From positions 37,322 to 101,321 of the forward strand of contig CAZEHA010000004.1 of the NCBI GenBank assembly GCA_964511665.1: 64,000 nt of DNA, in the 5' to 3' direction. Shown here piece after piece: positions 37,739-47,512 of the stretch. Source of the DNA: JAGOEF01 sp964511665 (GTDB taxonomy: Bacteria; Bacteroidota; Bacteroidia; Bacteroidales; ML635J-15). Positions within the stretch are counted from its first letter, which is position 1. Each line of letters begins with the position of its first letter. Position numbers and translations under genes: made by a program. The notes under the pieces are model-generated. The model did not search any database. It was not told where the DNA came from and saw only the letters and a program-made list of their open reading frames with translations.

Positions 37739-38857
37739 TTACAGAAGCGATTGATACAGTTGAGTAAGTTGCCGAGAAATAAGCTGCGCAGAAAAGTTTT
37801 TCGCATGCTCTTTACCCGTGGCTATCATCTGCCTGCGCAGACTATCATTGTTAATCACCGACTCAATAGCCTCTGCCAATAAACCAACAGAAACCGGGTC
37901 GGTAAGCAAACTCCCACTTCCGGCTGCTTCGGGCAAACTACTGATGTTGCTGGTTATAACCGGAACACCGCTGCTAATGGCTTCGAGCACCGGAATTCCG
38001 AAACCTTCGAACAAACTGGGATACACAAATAGGCTTGCCGACTGATAAATTGCCGGTAAATCTTCGTCGGGTATCTGATGCCTGATAAAGAGTTTCCCTT
38101 CGAGTTGATGCTTCTCGGCAAATCCAATCAGTGTGTTCACATAGGCGGTGGCTTTTCCAACCAATACAATGGGTATGTCGATAGCCTTGCGCTGTATGGC
38201 CTTTAATATGTTTAATACATTTTTGCGTTCTTCGAGGGTGCCCACAAATAAAAGAAAATTGTTGGGCAATCGGTGTTTTTGCAATACAAGCTGTTTCTCG
38301 TTGTCGGCTAATTCTGTAAGAAACCGTGGGTGGCAATTCTGATATATTATGCTGATTTTTTCGGGACGAATGTTGTAAAACTTAATGATATCATCTTTGG
38401 TTTGTTTGCTTACTGCAATTATTTTGGAAGCATATTTACACGCTGCCATCGATTTTGCATGATATATACGTCGATCGATACTGTTGTACAACTCGGGATA
38501 GTGCAAAAAAATAAGGTCGTGGATACTTACTACCGAGGGAATATTATATTTGTTGAGTCGCAGCGGAAGTTCGTTGGTAAGCCCATGAAATACATCAATA
38601 TTATCTGATTTTGCCAATGCCGCTACCTTGTTAACACGCCACCACGATTTTGCAATCCTGCATTTACAGGCCGAACGAACCACTTGAATACGATTGCTTT
38701 CGGCATATAAATTAGGCTGTGTTGAAAAACCCGGAGTATACAGAACCATGTTCAAATCGGTATTAAACTGATGCAATAAGTCAATGGTGTTGCGGCCATA
38801 ATTGCCTAGCCCACCCGAGTTGTTAAAAACTCTTTTTGCATCGAAACCTATTTTCAT
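37739..38857 (-). CDS. GT-B glycosyltransferase (GT4-like)
   Basis: 372 residues. N-terminal Rossmann domain with a glycine-rich NNSGGLGNYGRNTIDLLHQF region (12-31). The C-terminal domain has LLFVGTLEERKNVLNILKA and the nucleotide-sugar motif EGFGIPVLEAISSGVPVI (about 282-299), both typical of GT4 enzymes. It transfers a sugar from a nucleotide donor to an unknown acceptor, likely a surface glycan. It is cytoplasmic or membrane-peripheral. It sits between dapD and tsaC on the minus strand. Confidence 0.9.
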   Translation of the reverse strand: MKIGFDAKRVFNNSGGLGNYGRNTIDLLHQFNTDLNMVLYTPGFSTQPNLYAESNRIQVVRSACKCRIAKSWWRVNKVAALAKSDNIDVFHGLTNELPLRLNKYNIPSVVSIHDLIFLHYPELYNSIDRRIYHAKSMAACKYASKIIAVSKQTKDDIIKFYNIRPEKISIIYQNCHPRFLTELADNEKQLVLQKHRLPNNFLLFVGTLEERKNVLNILKAIQRKAIDIPIVLVGKATAYVNTLIGFAEKHQLEGKLFIRHQIPDEDLPAIYQSASLFVYPSLFEGFGIPVLEAISSGVPVITSNISSLPEAAGSGSLLTDPVSVGLLAEAIESVINNDSLRRQMIATGKEHAKNFSAQLISRQLTQLYQSLL

Positions 38858-38875
38858 AATTCTGCTTATTGTTTG

Positions 38876-39694
38876 CTAAACAGCCAGTTCAAAATCGCGA
38901 AGCACTTGATTTAAGGATGTTTTTTTATCGGTCGATTCCTTACGTTTGCCAATAATTAGTGCACAGGGAACCTGATATTCTCCTGCCGGGAATATTTTTG
39001 GAATGGTACCGGGTATCACAACTGAGCAGTCGGGAACAAATCCAGTATATTCCACGGTTTTGCTTCCCGAAACGTCGATAATTTTTGTACTGGCAGTTAA
39101 TACCACATTGGCACCCAACACAGCTTCACGTCCAATTCTAACTCCCTCAACCACAATACATCGCGACCCAATAAAACAATTGTCTTCGATTATTACCGGA
39201 GCGGCCTGAACAGGTTCCAAAACTCCTCCTATTCCTACACCACCACTGAGATGTACGTTTTTACCAATTTGAGCACATGATCCAACCGTAGCCCAGGTGT
39301 CAACCATAGTATATTCATCAACATAGGCTCCAATGTTTACATACGAAGGCATAAGTACAACGCCGGGAGCCAAATACGATCCATATCGTGCAATAGCTTG
39401 CGGCACAACACGCACGCCTTGCTTACCCAAGGATTTTTTCACCGGAATCTTATCGGCAAACTCAAAGAATCCTGTATCGATTGTTTCAACTTTTCTGATT
39501 CTAAAAAATAATAGCACAGCTTTTTTAAGCCATTCGTTTACCACCCAGTTATTTCCGGTATTTTGTGCAATGCGCCATTTTCCGGTATCGAGATTGGCCA
39601 CACAGGTATTTACTGCATCAATATAATGCTTTTGGTTCAACAAATCGGGCTTAATGAATGCCTCATCGATGAGAAACTTGATATCTTTTGACAT
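38876..39694 (-). CDS. dapD: Tetrahydrodipicolinate N-succinyltransferase
   Basis: 272 residues from the ATG at 39694 (MSKDIKFLIDEAF); the ATG at 39727 would add 11 residues and lies upstream of a -7 box (TAAATTTG, minus strand 39715-39722). DapD succinylates tetrahydrodipicolinate in the succinylase branch of lysine and diaminopimelate synthesis. A helical N-domain is followed by a hexapeptide-repeat beta-helix (about 100-240: GAYVDEYTMVDTWATVGSCA, KNVHLSGGVGIGG). It supplies precursors for lysine and peptidoglycan. Confidence 0.94.
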   Translation of the reverse strand: MSKDIKFLIDEAFIKPDLLNQKHYIDAVNTCVANLDTGKWRIAQNTGNNWVVNEWLKKAVLLFFRIRKVETIDTGFFEFADKIPVKKSLGKQGVRVVPQAIARYGSYLAPGVVLMPSYVNIGAYVDEYTMVDTWATVGSCAQIGKNVHLSGGVGIGGVLEPVQAAPVIIEDNCFIGSRCIVVEGVRIGREAVLGANVVLTASTKIIDVSGSKTVEYTGFVPDCSVVIPGTIPKIFPAGEYQVPCALIIGKRKESTDKKTSLNQVLRDFELAV

Positions 39695-39714
39695 AAAAAC
39701 CGGTTTATTCACTA

Positions 39715-39783
39715 CAAATTTAAACAATATTCTTTGTTTGTAACATGAATTGTATCTTGTTTCGAAAATTTACTGCAAAAGTA
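39715..39783 (-). promoter_or_regulatory. Two -7 boxes upstream of dapD
   Basis: On the minus strand TACTTTTG (39776-39783) and TAAATTTG (39715-39722) both match TAnnTTTG. Neither has a clear TTG 19-21 bases upstream. The nearer one leaves a leader of about 15 bases. Confidence 0.45.
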
Positions 39784-39850
39784 TTTCTTAGCATCGGTAA
39801 AGTCTGCTTATATACGCCCATAAAAACAACAAACCAATCTGAGATTCGTT

Positions 39851-42800
39851 CTAATCGCGTTCAATAATTAGTTTTTTCGATTTGCATATTTTACCGCACC
39901 TAATATGTACCAAATAAAAACCGCTGTGTATATCGTTGAGGTTAAGATCGAATGTTGCAGCATCAAAATTATTCTGCCTCAAAATTCGCCCCGACATGTC
40001 GGTAAGTATCAACTCAACAGCTTGTTGCGGTTCAAAGTCTAAACGAATACTAAAAACTCCGTTTCCGGGATTAGGAAATATTTCGAAGTCATTTTTGTTG
40101 CGATCGTGTGCCTGTATGTATGTGTCATCGGCAATAACAAACTGATAATAGATGAAACTTCCGAAATCGGTTGGAAAATTTTTGACAAAACCTGCGCCAA
40201 GTTTTCGCAATTTCATATAACCTGTGCCGTCGGCACCTTGCCAATACCAAAAACGCAGTCCATCTTCTCCCCTGTCGTACAAACGAATCTCGTAACAGCC
40301 GGGGTCAAAATCAAGAGTATCGTTGTAGGTAGTGTTGGCTGCCAAATTATCGCGGTCAACCAACACATTTCCTTCGCTGTCGAGTACCTGATAGTGGGTC
40401 TCAGAACCATAATTATTGGTTCTCACCACCAAAATATTGGGGATTGTATAGATATCAACTGTATTGAAATGTGTTACAAAATGATTGTTTGGCAGGTATT
40501 CGTCGTCCACTGTATTGGGAGCACTTATCTGCACATTGAATGTGTTTTCTGCAACGAACTCATTCCACTGTATCACAGGCAGTTGCACGGTATCTAATTC
40601 GAGAAATTCAAGGCTGCCCTGCCACTGATAATTATATGAATAATCGCCGTTGAGCCCATACTCTATATTCAACCACTGCAGTGTATTTGCTCCCGTATTT
40701 TTAATAACAATTTCGGGATGTTTGCAAACCGGATTGTATCGCTTATAGATATCGGCATTACTTGGTGCAATCACATCAACAATAGCTGCATCATTCTGAA
40801 AGTTGGGTTCCGAATATTGAATTAACTGCAGCGAAACATTAAAGTTCCCTTCGCCATTACCTACAGGATGTTGGGTCATTCCGTAATCAAGCTCGATAGA
40901 ATCAACATTGGCCACCCAGGGAGTAATATCGCAGTCGTAGGTGTCGGCAAAACTACCGGGACACCAGCCTGCCCTATCGAATATCCAGGTTCCTCCCTGA
41001 GGAAAAATCGGGTTGCCGGCACATTTTTTCCAGTTGTACCATTCATATACCGGCTCACCATCAACCGAAATATGGTGCCATGTAGGGCAAAATTCGGCAC
41101 AATTGCCGGCACCTTCCATACCATGGCCTGTGGTTCGGGCTTTTACTGTAAACATTTGTGCATCGGCGTTTCTTGATACCTTTTTAGGCGGAAGGCTGAA
41201 ATTATTTACCAGATTATACTGTCCGTAGTTGCCGAGATACACTTGATCGAACTGCACTATATTTCGCGGGGGTGTGCCTTCGATAAACACGAATGTAAGA
41301 TCGAGCAATTCCTGTGTATTATGCGACTGTAAATCGACCATTCCATGCAGATACGTCACATAGTCGCTTACGTCGTACACATGTGTAAACCCATCGCTTC
41401 CTAAATTCAGGTTAATACCATAAGGAGTTACATAGTTCTGTATTTGAATGGTATTAACTATTTCGTAAGGAGCTCCGAAGTAAATTAAATTGCTGTTTTC
41501 GAATGAGAAATCTGCAGCGGAATACAAGGTGTCGGTGCTATTATCGCTATGCGTAAATAAATCGTAATTGGGGTAGAAAACCAATGTGTTAAGCAGGCCG
41601 ACACTATAATCGTTGATGTTTTCAAACTCTCTCAATATTTGTTGGTTGATTAATACAGAATCGATATAGCTACATATTTCGGTGCTTAGGGTGTATTCGC
41701 CTGTATACCATTCAATAACTGGCATCTTGTTATCGAAACTGAAGTTTTTGAAACGCCCCTGGCCACGATACGACATACGATTCAGACTACCCCAAAATTC
41801 GGCATGTTGCTGATTGCCCGAAATATCGAGTATGGAAACGCCACTACCCGGTTCTTCATCAAAATCGTAATACACCAGCAGATTATTCCAGGCTTCGAAG
41901 CTGCTATTTGGCTTGGTAAACATCATGGCCTGTATCTCGTCAAGGCTAAGTTCCTTGTTCCAAACAGAAAAATCATCAATAAAGCCATCGTATGAGTAAG
42001 CCGCGTTTTTTGTTGCAGCACAGCCAAGTATAAATGTTTCTATATCGGTGATTGGTTTTGTTTTACCGGTTCCGCTGTGCCATAGCTGACCATTAATATA
42101 GATTTTCATACTACCGGTAGCCGTATTTTTGGTAAATGCAAGATGATTCCATCTACCCTCGTACTCAATCGCGGTAGCGGCTTTTTCTATTCTGTCGTAT
42201 GAATTGTTGGTATTGCCGGCATCCCAATAAATGCTGCCATTGCCCCACGGATAATGAACACATAGCTGCCTGCGACCGTTGCTGTCGTATGCCTCCAGCA
42301 ACATATCGTTTTGAGCTTGCACCTCAGGATTACCGTATACCCACAAACAAATACTGATTTCGTTAGCAGTTGATGGCATTGCAGAAGAAGGTATATCAAC
42401 ATAGGAATAGTTTTCGAAACCAATATAATTATCGCTATCGGCGGTAAACATAGAGCCGACATAAGTATCGGCAAATGCTGCAAAATCGATGGTATTGGTG
42501 TTGTTGGGAAACGAAAGTTCAACGACAATTCCCGACGAACCATCATATTCAAATGTGTTCTGAAAAGATACAGAAATAAGGCCCCCGACACCGTCATATT
42601 CTATTTCTCCGTCAAATACCGTAGAATATTCAATTGTTTGTATATTATTAATTGTCAAACTATTGATGCCTGTGTTTGCAAGTCTTACTTCAACAGGAAA
42701 GCGAAATGTATTATCTGAATTAGTATGCAGCCCCAAACCTGTAATATTACATGCATTTACTCCGTTATTTATCAGAACATTGTTTGGGTATAGAAATAAC

Positions 42801-43291
42801 ATTTTTGCATTGGAATTGGCTGCATGCAATCCGGTGTTTATTGTTGCACCCGCCTCTCCAATCTGATAGCTTATTAAATTGCTGTAATTATAGGTATTTT
42901 GGTTAAAACTCTTCTCGTATCGGTGATAACGGGGTTGTAGAGATGCATAAAATACATCGAAAGGATAATTATTCAGCGTATACCTAGGATGAGAATACTG
43001 CACAGAATCGAGTAATCCTGTGTGCTCATGCACATTTGTATAGGTTGTGTAGTCCCATTCTCCGCAGGGATATTGATCCCATGGGGTAGCAGCGTCACAC
43101 TTTATGGTGTAGTACATTAGTATTTTTTCCCAACTTTGCATTTCGGGAAATTGAAAAACAGCCCTTCGGGTATTAATACTGTCGAATGTAAAAGTTTTAA
43201 CAACAACTGTGTCGCCAGGATTGGCCTGCACCGGAATTAAATGAAGTAAGACACAACAAACAACAATAAGGCAAACAATCAGGTATTTCAT
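39851..43291 (-). CDS. Secreted PNGase F-like protein with LamG insert and T9SS sorting domain
   Basis: 1146 residues. Signal peptide (about 1-23). The N-terminal domain resembles PNGase F N-domain proteins (TFTFDSINTRRAVFQF, then PCGEWDYTTY at about 75-84). A LamG/concanavalin-like domain is inserted at about 285-480 (ISICLWVYGN, WNHLAFTKN, GFIDDFSVWNKELSL). The PNGase F C-domain follows (about 690-840) with TTGHGMEGAGNCAEFCPTWH and GGTWIFDRAGWCPGSF. A T9SS sorting domain ends the protein (about 1070-1146, DFEIFPNPGNGVFSIRL). PNGase F cleaves N-glycans from glycoproteins, so this may be a surface glycan hydrolase, but whether it is active is not shown. It is a single gene with a -7 box TATCTTTG (minus strand 43309-43316). 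Confidence 0.85.
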   Translation of the reverse strand: MKYLIVCLIVVCCVLLHLIPVQANPGDTVVVKTFTFDSINTRRAVFQFPEMQSWEKILMYYTIKCDAATPWDQYPCGEWDYTTYTNVHEHTGLLDSVQYSHPRYTLNNYPFDVFYASLQPRYHRYEKSFNQNTYNYSNLISYQIGEAGATINTGLHAANSNAKMLFLYPNNVLINNGVNACNITGLGLHTNSDNTFRFPVEVRLANTGINSLTINNIQTIEYSTVFDGEIEYDGVGGLISVSFQNTFEYDGSSGIVVELSFPNNTNTIDFAAFADTYVGSMFTADSDNYIGFENYSYVDIPSSAMPSTANEISICLWVYGNPEVQAQNDMLLEAYDSNGRRQLCVHYPWGNGSIYWDAGNTNNSYDRIEKAATAIEYEGRWNHLAFTKNTATGSMKIYINGQLWHSGTGKTKPITDIETFILGCAATKNAAYSYDGFIDDFSVWNKELSLDEIQAMMFTKPNSSFEAWNNLLVYYDFDEEPGSGVSILDISGNQQHAEFWGSLNRMSYRGQGRFKNFSFDNKMPVIEWYTGEYTLSTEICSYIDSVLINQQILREFENINDYSVGLLNTLVFYPNYDLFTHSDNSTDTLYSAADFSFENSNLIYFGAPYEIVNTIQIQNYVTPYGINLNLGSDGFTHVYDVSDYVTYLHGMVDLQSHNTQELLDLTFVFIEGTPPRNIVQFDQVYLGNYGQYNLVNNFSLPPKKVSRNADAQMFTVKARTTGHGMEGAGNCAEFCPTWHHISVDGEPVYEWYNWKKCAGNPIFPQGGTWIFDRAGWCPGSFADTYDCDITPWVANVDSIELDYGMTQHPVGNGEGNFNVSLQLIQYSEPNFQNDAAIVDVIAPSNADIYKRYNPVCKHPEIVIKNTGANTLQWLNIEYGLNGDYSYNYQWQGSLEFLELDTVQLPVIQWNEFVAENTFNVQISAPNTVDDEYLPNNHFVTHFNTVDIYTIPNILVVRTNNYGSETHYQVLDSEGNVLVDRDNLAANTTYNDTLDFDPGCYEIRLYDRGEDGLRFWYWQGADGTGYMKLRKLGAGFVKNFPTDFGSFIYYQFVIADDTYIQAHDRNKNDFEIFPNPGNGVFSIRLDFEPQQAVELILTDMSGRILRQNNFDAATFDLNLNDIHSGFYLVHIRCGKICKSKKLIIERD

Positions 43292-43401
43292 AATTATAGC
43301 ATTTTCATCAAAGATATATAATTTATTGCCAGATTATTTAAGCCTAATATGCACTCAATAAATATGGTTCGATAATTATATAAAAACACAATGATTTTGT
43401 G

Positions 43402-43409
43402 TAATTTTG
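43402..43409 (+). promoter_or_regulatory. -7 box of mnmG
   Basis: TAATTTTG matches TAnnTTTG and ends 16 bases before the mnmG start. No clear -33 TTG is visible. Confidence 0.45.
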
Positions 43410-43425
43410 AGCAATTTTTCAATGG

Positions 43426-45300
43426 ATGTTAACGAATTACGATGTTATAGTAGTGGGTGGAGGTCATGCAGGTTGCGAAGCAGCAGCGGCAGCGGCCAAC
43501 CTGCAATCGAAAACCTTACTCATAAGCATGGATCTCACCAAGCTGGCACAAATGTCGTGCAACCCTGCCATGGGAGGTGTTGCCAAAGGACAAATTGTCC
43601 GCGAGATTGATGCTTTGGGTGGTTACGCCGGACTGATAACCGACAACACCACCATTCAGTTTCGAATGCTAAATATGTCGAAAGGGCCGGCAATGTGGAG
43701 CCCCAGAGCGCAGTGCGACAGGATGCTTTTTTCGCTTGAATGGCGACAAGTACTAGAAACTCTTCCCAATATTGATTTTTGGCAGGATTCGGTTGTGGAA
43801 TTGCTTGTTGAAAGAAATCGGGTTATTGGCGTTAGAACAGAAATGGGCATAGAATTTCGCTCTAAATCGGTGATATTAACCACAGGGACATTTCTTAACG
43901 GATTGATGCACATTGGTTCTACGCAACTGAAAGGGGGTAGAATCGGAGAGCCTGCATCGTATGGTTTAACCGATCAACTGATTTCGTTGGGTTTTGAAAG
44001 CGACCGCATGAAAACAGGAACACCTGTGCGAATTGATGGTAGAAGTGTTGATTTTACAAAGTTGCAGGAGCAACCGGGCGATACCACAATTATTCCATTT
44101 TCGTTTTGCAATGAATATGGCTATCACAAGTTAAAACAACGATCGTGCTATATTTGTAACACAAGCGCATCGGTACATGAAGTATTGAAAACAGGTCTCG
44201 ACCGATCGCCATTATACGATGGCACCATACAATCGATTGGTCCCAGATATTGTCCTAGCATCGAAACAAAACTGGTAACCTTTTCCGATAAAGAAAGTCA
44301 TCAACTATTTTTAGAGCCCGAAGGGGAGCAGAGCATAGAATACTATTTGAACGGGTTCAGCAGCAGTTTGCCATGGGATGTTCAACTAAAAGCATTACAA
44401 AAGATAGAAGGATTCGAACATGTAAAAATATTCAGACCGGGTTATGCTATTGAATACGATTTTTTTCATCCCACACAGCTATCGGCAAGCCTAGAAACAA
44501 AACTTATAGAAAACTTGTTTTTCGCAGGTCAAATAAACGGAACTACAGGTTACGAAGAAGCCGGTGCCCAAGGCATTATGGCAGGTATAAACGCGCATCT
44601 GAAAATTAACGATAAACCTGCTTTTATACTCACGCGCGAACAAGCATACATAGGTGTATTAATTGATGATTTGGTTACAAAGGGTGTTGACGAACCATAC
44701 AGAATGTTTACCAGTCGCGCTGAATTTCGCATTTTACTGCGCCACGACAATGCCGATGCAAGGCTTACGGAACTCTCGTACAATTTAGGGTTGGCAACGG
44801 CCAACAGGTTGCAACGCCTCGAAAGCAAATACAAACAAATTGCCGAACTGGATGCTTTTACCCGTAGGTTCTCATGTAAACCCGAACAAGTGAATCATTA
44901 TCTTGAATCGAAAGGGACTGCAGCACTGAAACAACCTACACGTCTTCACAGCTTGGTAACCAGACCACAATTACGACTTAAAGAGTTAATTGAACATATT
45001 GAAACTTTGAAAAACCTCACAAATAACTTTGAAAACACCCAAGAGACAATAGATGCTACCGAAATTTCGATTAAGTACGCCGGTTATATCGAACGCGAAA
45101 AAATGCTTGCAGACAAAATGAAACGACTCGAAGATATTGAATTAGGGAGTTATATCGATTACGCTGAAATTTCTTCGTTGTCAACCGAAGGGCGCCAAAA
45201 ACTGATAAAAATTAAGCCACGCACTTTGGGGCAAGCATCAAGAATCAGCGGGGTTTCTCCGGCCGACATTAGTGTATTGCTAATTTACTTAGGTCGGTAA
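43426..45300 (+). CDS. mnmG: tRNA uridine-34 modification enzyme MnmG (GidA)
   Basis: 624 residues, full length. With MnmE it adds the carboxymethylaminomethyl group to wobble U34 of several tRNAs, using FAD. The FAD Rossmann motif VIVVGGGHAGCEAAAAA is at about 8-24, and the signatures CNPAMGGVAKGQIVREIDAL (about 46-65) and GTFLNGLMHIG are present. The C-terminal helical domain binds MnmE. A parS-like site starts seven bases after its stop. mnmG lies close to oriC and parAB in many bacteria; no parA, parB or dnaA gene is in this window. Confidence 0.97.
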   Translation: MLTNYDVIVVGGGHAGCEAAAAAANLQSKTLLISMDLTKLAQMSCNPAMGGVAKGQIVREIDALGGYAGLITDNTTIQFRMLNMSKGPAMWSPRAQCDRMLFSLEWRQVLETLPNIDFWQDSVVELLVERNRVIGVRTEMGIEFRSKSVILTTGTFLNGLMHIGSTQLKGGRIGEPASYGLTDQLISLGFESDRMKTGTPVRIDGRSVDFTKLQEQPGDTTIIPFSFCNEYGYHKLKQRSCYICNTSASVHEVLKTGLDRSPLYDGTIQSIGPRYCPSIETKLVTFSDKESHQLFLEPEGEQSIEYYLNGFSSSLPWDVQLKALQKIEGFEHVKIFRPGYAIEYDFFHPTQLSASLETKLIENLFFAGQINGTTGYEEAGAQGIMAGINAHLKINDKPAFILTREQAYIGVLIDDLVTKGVDEPYRMFTSRAEFRILLRHDNADARLTELSYNLGLATANRLQRLESKYKQIAELDAFTRRFSCKPEQVNHYLESKGTAALKQPTRLHSLVTRPQLRLKELIEHIETLKNLTNNFENTQETIDATEISIKYAGYIEREKMLADKMKRLEDIELGSYIDYAEISSLSTEGRQKLIKIKPRTLGQASRISGVSPADISVLLIYLGR

Positions 45301-45306
45301 TTGATT

Positions 45307-45322
45307 TGTTCCACGTGAAACC
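45307..45322. promoter_or_regulatory. parS-like centromere site
   Basis: TGTTCCACGTGAAACC matches the ParB-binding consensus TGTTNCACGTGAAACA at 15 of 16 positions, including the full CACGTG core. It lies in the 84-base gap between mnmG and the adenine deaminase gene. Confidence 0.8.
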
Positions 45323-45384
45323 ACATCTAAACATATATATAATCAACGCTTTGGCCCCTAACAAAATAAATTAAAACATTTGTT

Positions 45385-47013
45385 ATGAAAATTGAAGGAA
45401 ATCTCATTGACATTTACGAAAAAGCCATTTACCCCGCAGAGCTTGTTGTTACAAATGGCATTATCGAAAGCATTGTTAGAAATAACAAACAATACGACGT
45501 CTTCATTTGTCCGCCTTTGATTGATGCACATGTGCACATCGAAAGTTCAATGCTTATACCATCTGAATTTTCACGCCTGGCGGTGGGTTGCGGAACAGTT
45601 GCCGTTGTTTCCGATCCACACGAAATTGCCAATGTATGTGGGGCAGATGGGGTGAGGTTTATGATTGAAAACGGCAAACAAACACCAATGAAGTTTTTCT
45701 TTACGGCACCGAGTTGTGTTCCTGCCACTTCGTTCGAAACCTCAGGCTCTCAATTATTAGCTGCAGATATCGACAGATTGTTTTCAACCGAAGGACTAAT
45801 TGCCTTAGGGGAAATGATGAATTTTCCGGGGGTTATTAATTCCAATCGGGAAGTACTTGAAAAACTAGCTGTGGCAAAAAAGCATAACAAACCCATCGAT
45901 GGTCATATTCCCGGTGTAGTAGGAGAAGATCTTAAAACATATATTTCGCATGGGATCTATACCGATCACGAGTGCTACAGCCTTGAGGAAGCCAAAGCGA
46001 AAATTTCGTTGGGCATGAAAATAATGATACGAGAAGGTTCAGCGGCCAAAAATTTCGCCGAATTATATAGCCTAATCGATTCACATCCCGAAATGGTAAT
46101 GCTGTGCACCGACGATTCACATCCCGACGATTTAATTCAATTGGGTCACATCGATAAGATTATAAGAATGGGGCTTACAAAGAACCTCAATCTTTTCAAT
46201 TTGCTACGGGCCGCATCTCTTAACCCAATAAAACACTATCATCTTCAGGTGGGGTGCTTACAAGTTGGCGATGCTGCCGATTTCATCATTATCGATTCGC
46301 CCGATAATTTCAATACACTACAAAACTTTATTCAAGGTGAGCCCGTGTATTCATATGGTCGCACTCTTTTTGCCCCTTCGGTAGCAACACCCATTAACAA
46401 CTTCAACCTTACACAACATCTGAATACCGATGAAATATCACTGGTAGCTCCCGAAAACGCACAAATTCGTGTTATTCAGGCTTACGACGGATCTCTCATC
46501 ACCGGAGAATTTTCAAGTTCTCCGCGTATCGAAAATGGATTTGCCGTATCTGACCAACTGCGCGATATACTAAAAATTGTAGTAATTAACCGGTACAAAA
46601 AACAAAAACCGTCAGTTGGTTTCATTAACGGCTTTGGATTAAAACAGGGTGCGATAGCTTCAACAATAGCCCACGACAGTCATAATATAATTGCGATAGG
46701 CACCGACGACACATCTATTGTGAATGCAATAAACGAACTCATCTCTCACAAAGGAGGTATTTGTTGCGTGAATGATATTGACTTCTTCACACTTGAACTA
46801 CCCTACGCCGGTTTAATGTCAGGCAAAGACGGCATTATTGTTTCGAGCGATTACAAAAGTCTTAACGCTATTGTTTCATCCTTGGGTTGTACACTAAGCT
46901 CTCCATTTATGACCCTGTCGTTTATGGCATTGCTGGTTATACCAAACCTAAAAATTGGAGACAAGGGCCTTTTCGATATCACTAAATACGATTTTCAAAA
47001 ATTATTTATATAA
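45385..47013 (+). CDS. ade: Adenine deaminase
   Basis: 542 residues. It deaminates adenine to hypoxanthine in purine salvage. It belongs to the amidohydrolase superfamily, with metal-binding His in LIDAHVHIESSML (about 48-60), the DPHEIANVCG segment, a HIPGV motif (about 178-182) and a metal Asp in CTDDSHPDD (about 245-253). The C-terminal adenine deaminase domain (about 365-540) is complete. Two parS-like sites flank it. It is probably the first gene of a run with dtd, a small lipoprotein, a MazG-like protein and deoC, which also handle nucleosides. Confidence 0.93.
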   Translation: MKIEGNLIDIYEKAIYPAELVVTNGIIESIVRNNKQYDVFICPPLIDAHVHIESSMLIPSEFSRLAVGCGTVAVVSDPHEIANVCGADGVRFMIENGKQTPMKFFFTAPSCVPATSFETSGSQLLAADIDRLFSTEGLIALGEMMNFPGVINSNREVLEKLAVAKKHNKPIDGHIPGVVGEDLKTYISHGIYTDHECYSLEEAKAKISLGMKIMIREGSAAKNFAELYSLIDSHPEMVMLCTDDSHPDDLIQLGHIDKIIRMGLTKNLNLFNLLRAASLNPIKHYHLQVGCLQVGDAADFIIIDSPDNFNTLQNFIQGEPVYSYGRTLFAPSVATPINNFNLTQHLNTDEISLVAPENAQIRVIQAYDGSLITGEFSSSPRIENGFAVSDQLRDILKIVVINRYKKQKPSVGFINGFGLKQGAIASTIAHDSHNIIAIGTDDTSIVNAINELISHKGGICCVNDIDFFTLELPYAGLMSGKDGIIVSSDYKSLNAIVSSLGCTLSSPFMTLSFMALLVIPNLKIGDKGLFDITKYDFQKLFI

Positions 47014-47029
47014 TGTTTCATGTGGAACA
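47014..47029. promoter_or_regulatory. Second parS-like site
   Basis: TGTTTCATGTGGAACA. Read on the minus strand it is TGTTCCACATGAAACA, 15 of 16 to TGTTNCACGTGAAACA; only the G of the core is changed. It begins directly after the ade stop and ends 27 bases before dtd. Confidence 0.65.
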
Positions 47030-47056
47030 TTTGTTAATCTTTTCATATTCAGTATT

Positions 47057-47512
47057 ATGCGCGTATTAATTCAAAGAGTTTCGCAGGCAAGTGTAATTGT
47101 CAACGAAAAAGAACATGCGAATATCACCAATGGTTTATTGGTATTTCTTGGAATTGTTTCAGATGATAATGCTGAGGATATCGAATGGCTAATACACAAA
47201 ATTGTTAATATGCGCATTTTTAACGATGACAACGGCGTAATGAATCGTTCGTTGCTAGAAATTGCCGGTAACATGCTTATTGTAAGTCAGTTTACGCTTC
47301 ATGCAAAAACCAAAAAAGGCAACAGACCTTCGTATTATCTTGCTGCCAACCCTTCTATTGCTGTTCCACTTTATAACTTGTTTGTTAAAAAATGTAACGA
47401 ATTATTGCCCACACCCGTAGAAACAGGTATATTTGGAGCAAACATGAAAGTATGTTTATGCAACCATGGTCCGGTAACCATAATGTTAGATTCTAAGAAT
47501 AAGGATATATGA
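47057..47512 (+). CDS. dtd: D-aminoacyl-tRNA deacylase
   Basis: 151 residues from the ATG at 47057 (MRVLIQRVSQASV), the normal Dtd start; an in-frame ATG at 46955 lies inside ade. Dtd removes D-amino acids from mischarged tRNAs. The two active-site motifs are present: SQFTL (about 78-82) and the cross-subunit NHGPVT (about 137-142), plus GNRPSY. Its stop overlaps the next gene (ATGA at 47509-47512). Confidence 0.95.
   Translation: MRVLIQRVSQASVIVNEKEHANITNGLLVFLGIVSDDNAEDIEWLIHKIVNMRIFNDDNGVMNRSLLEIAGNMLIVSQFTLHAKTKKGNRPSYYLAANPSIAVPLYNLFVKKCNELLPTPVETGIFGANMKVCLCNHGPVTIMLDSKNKDI

Noticed and set aside
43292..43425. Possible oriC in the AT-rich gap before mnmG
   Set aside because: No cluster of DnaA boxes (TTATCCACA) is visible; the best look-alike, TTATTGCCA, has several mismatches. 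The parS sites support origin proximity but not the origin itself here.
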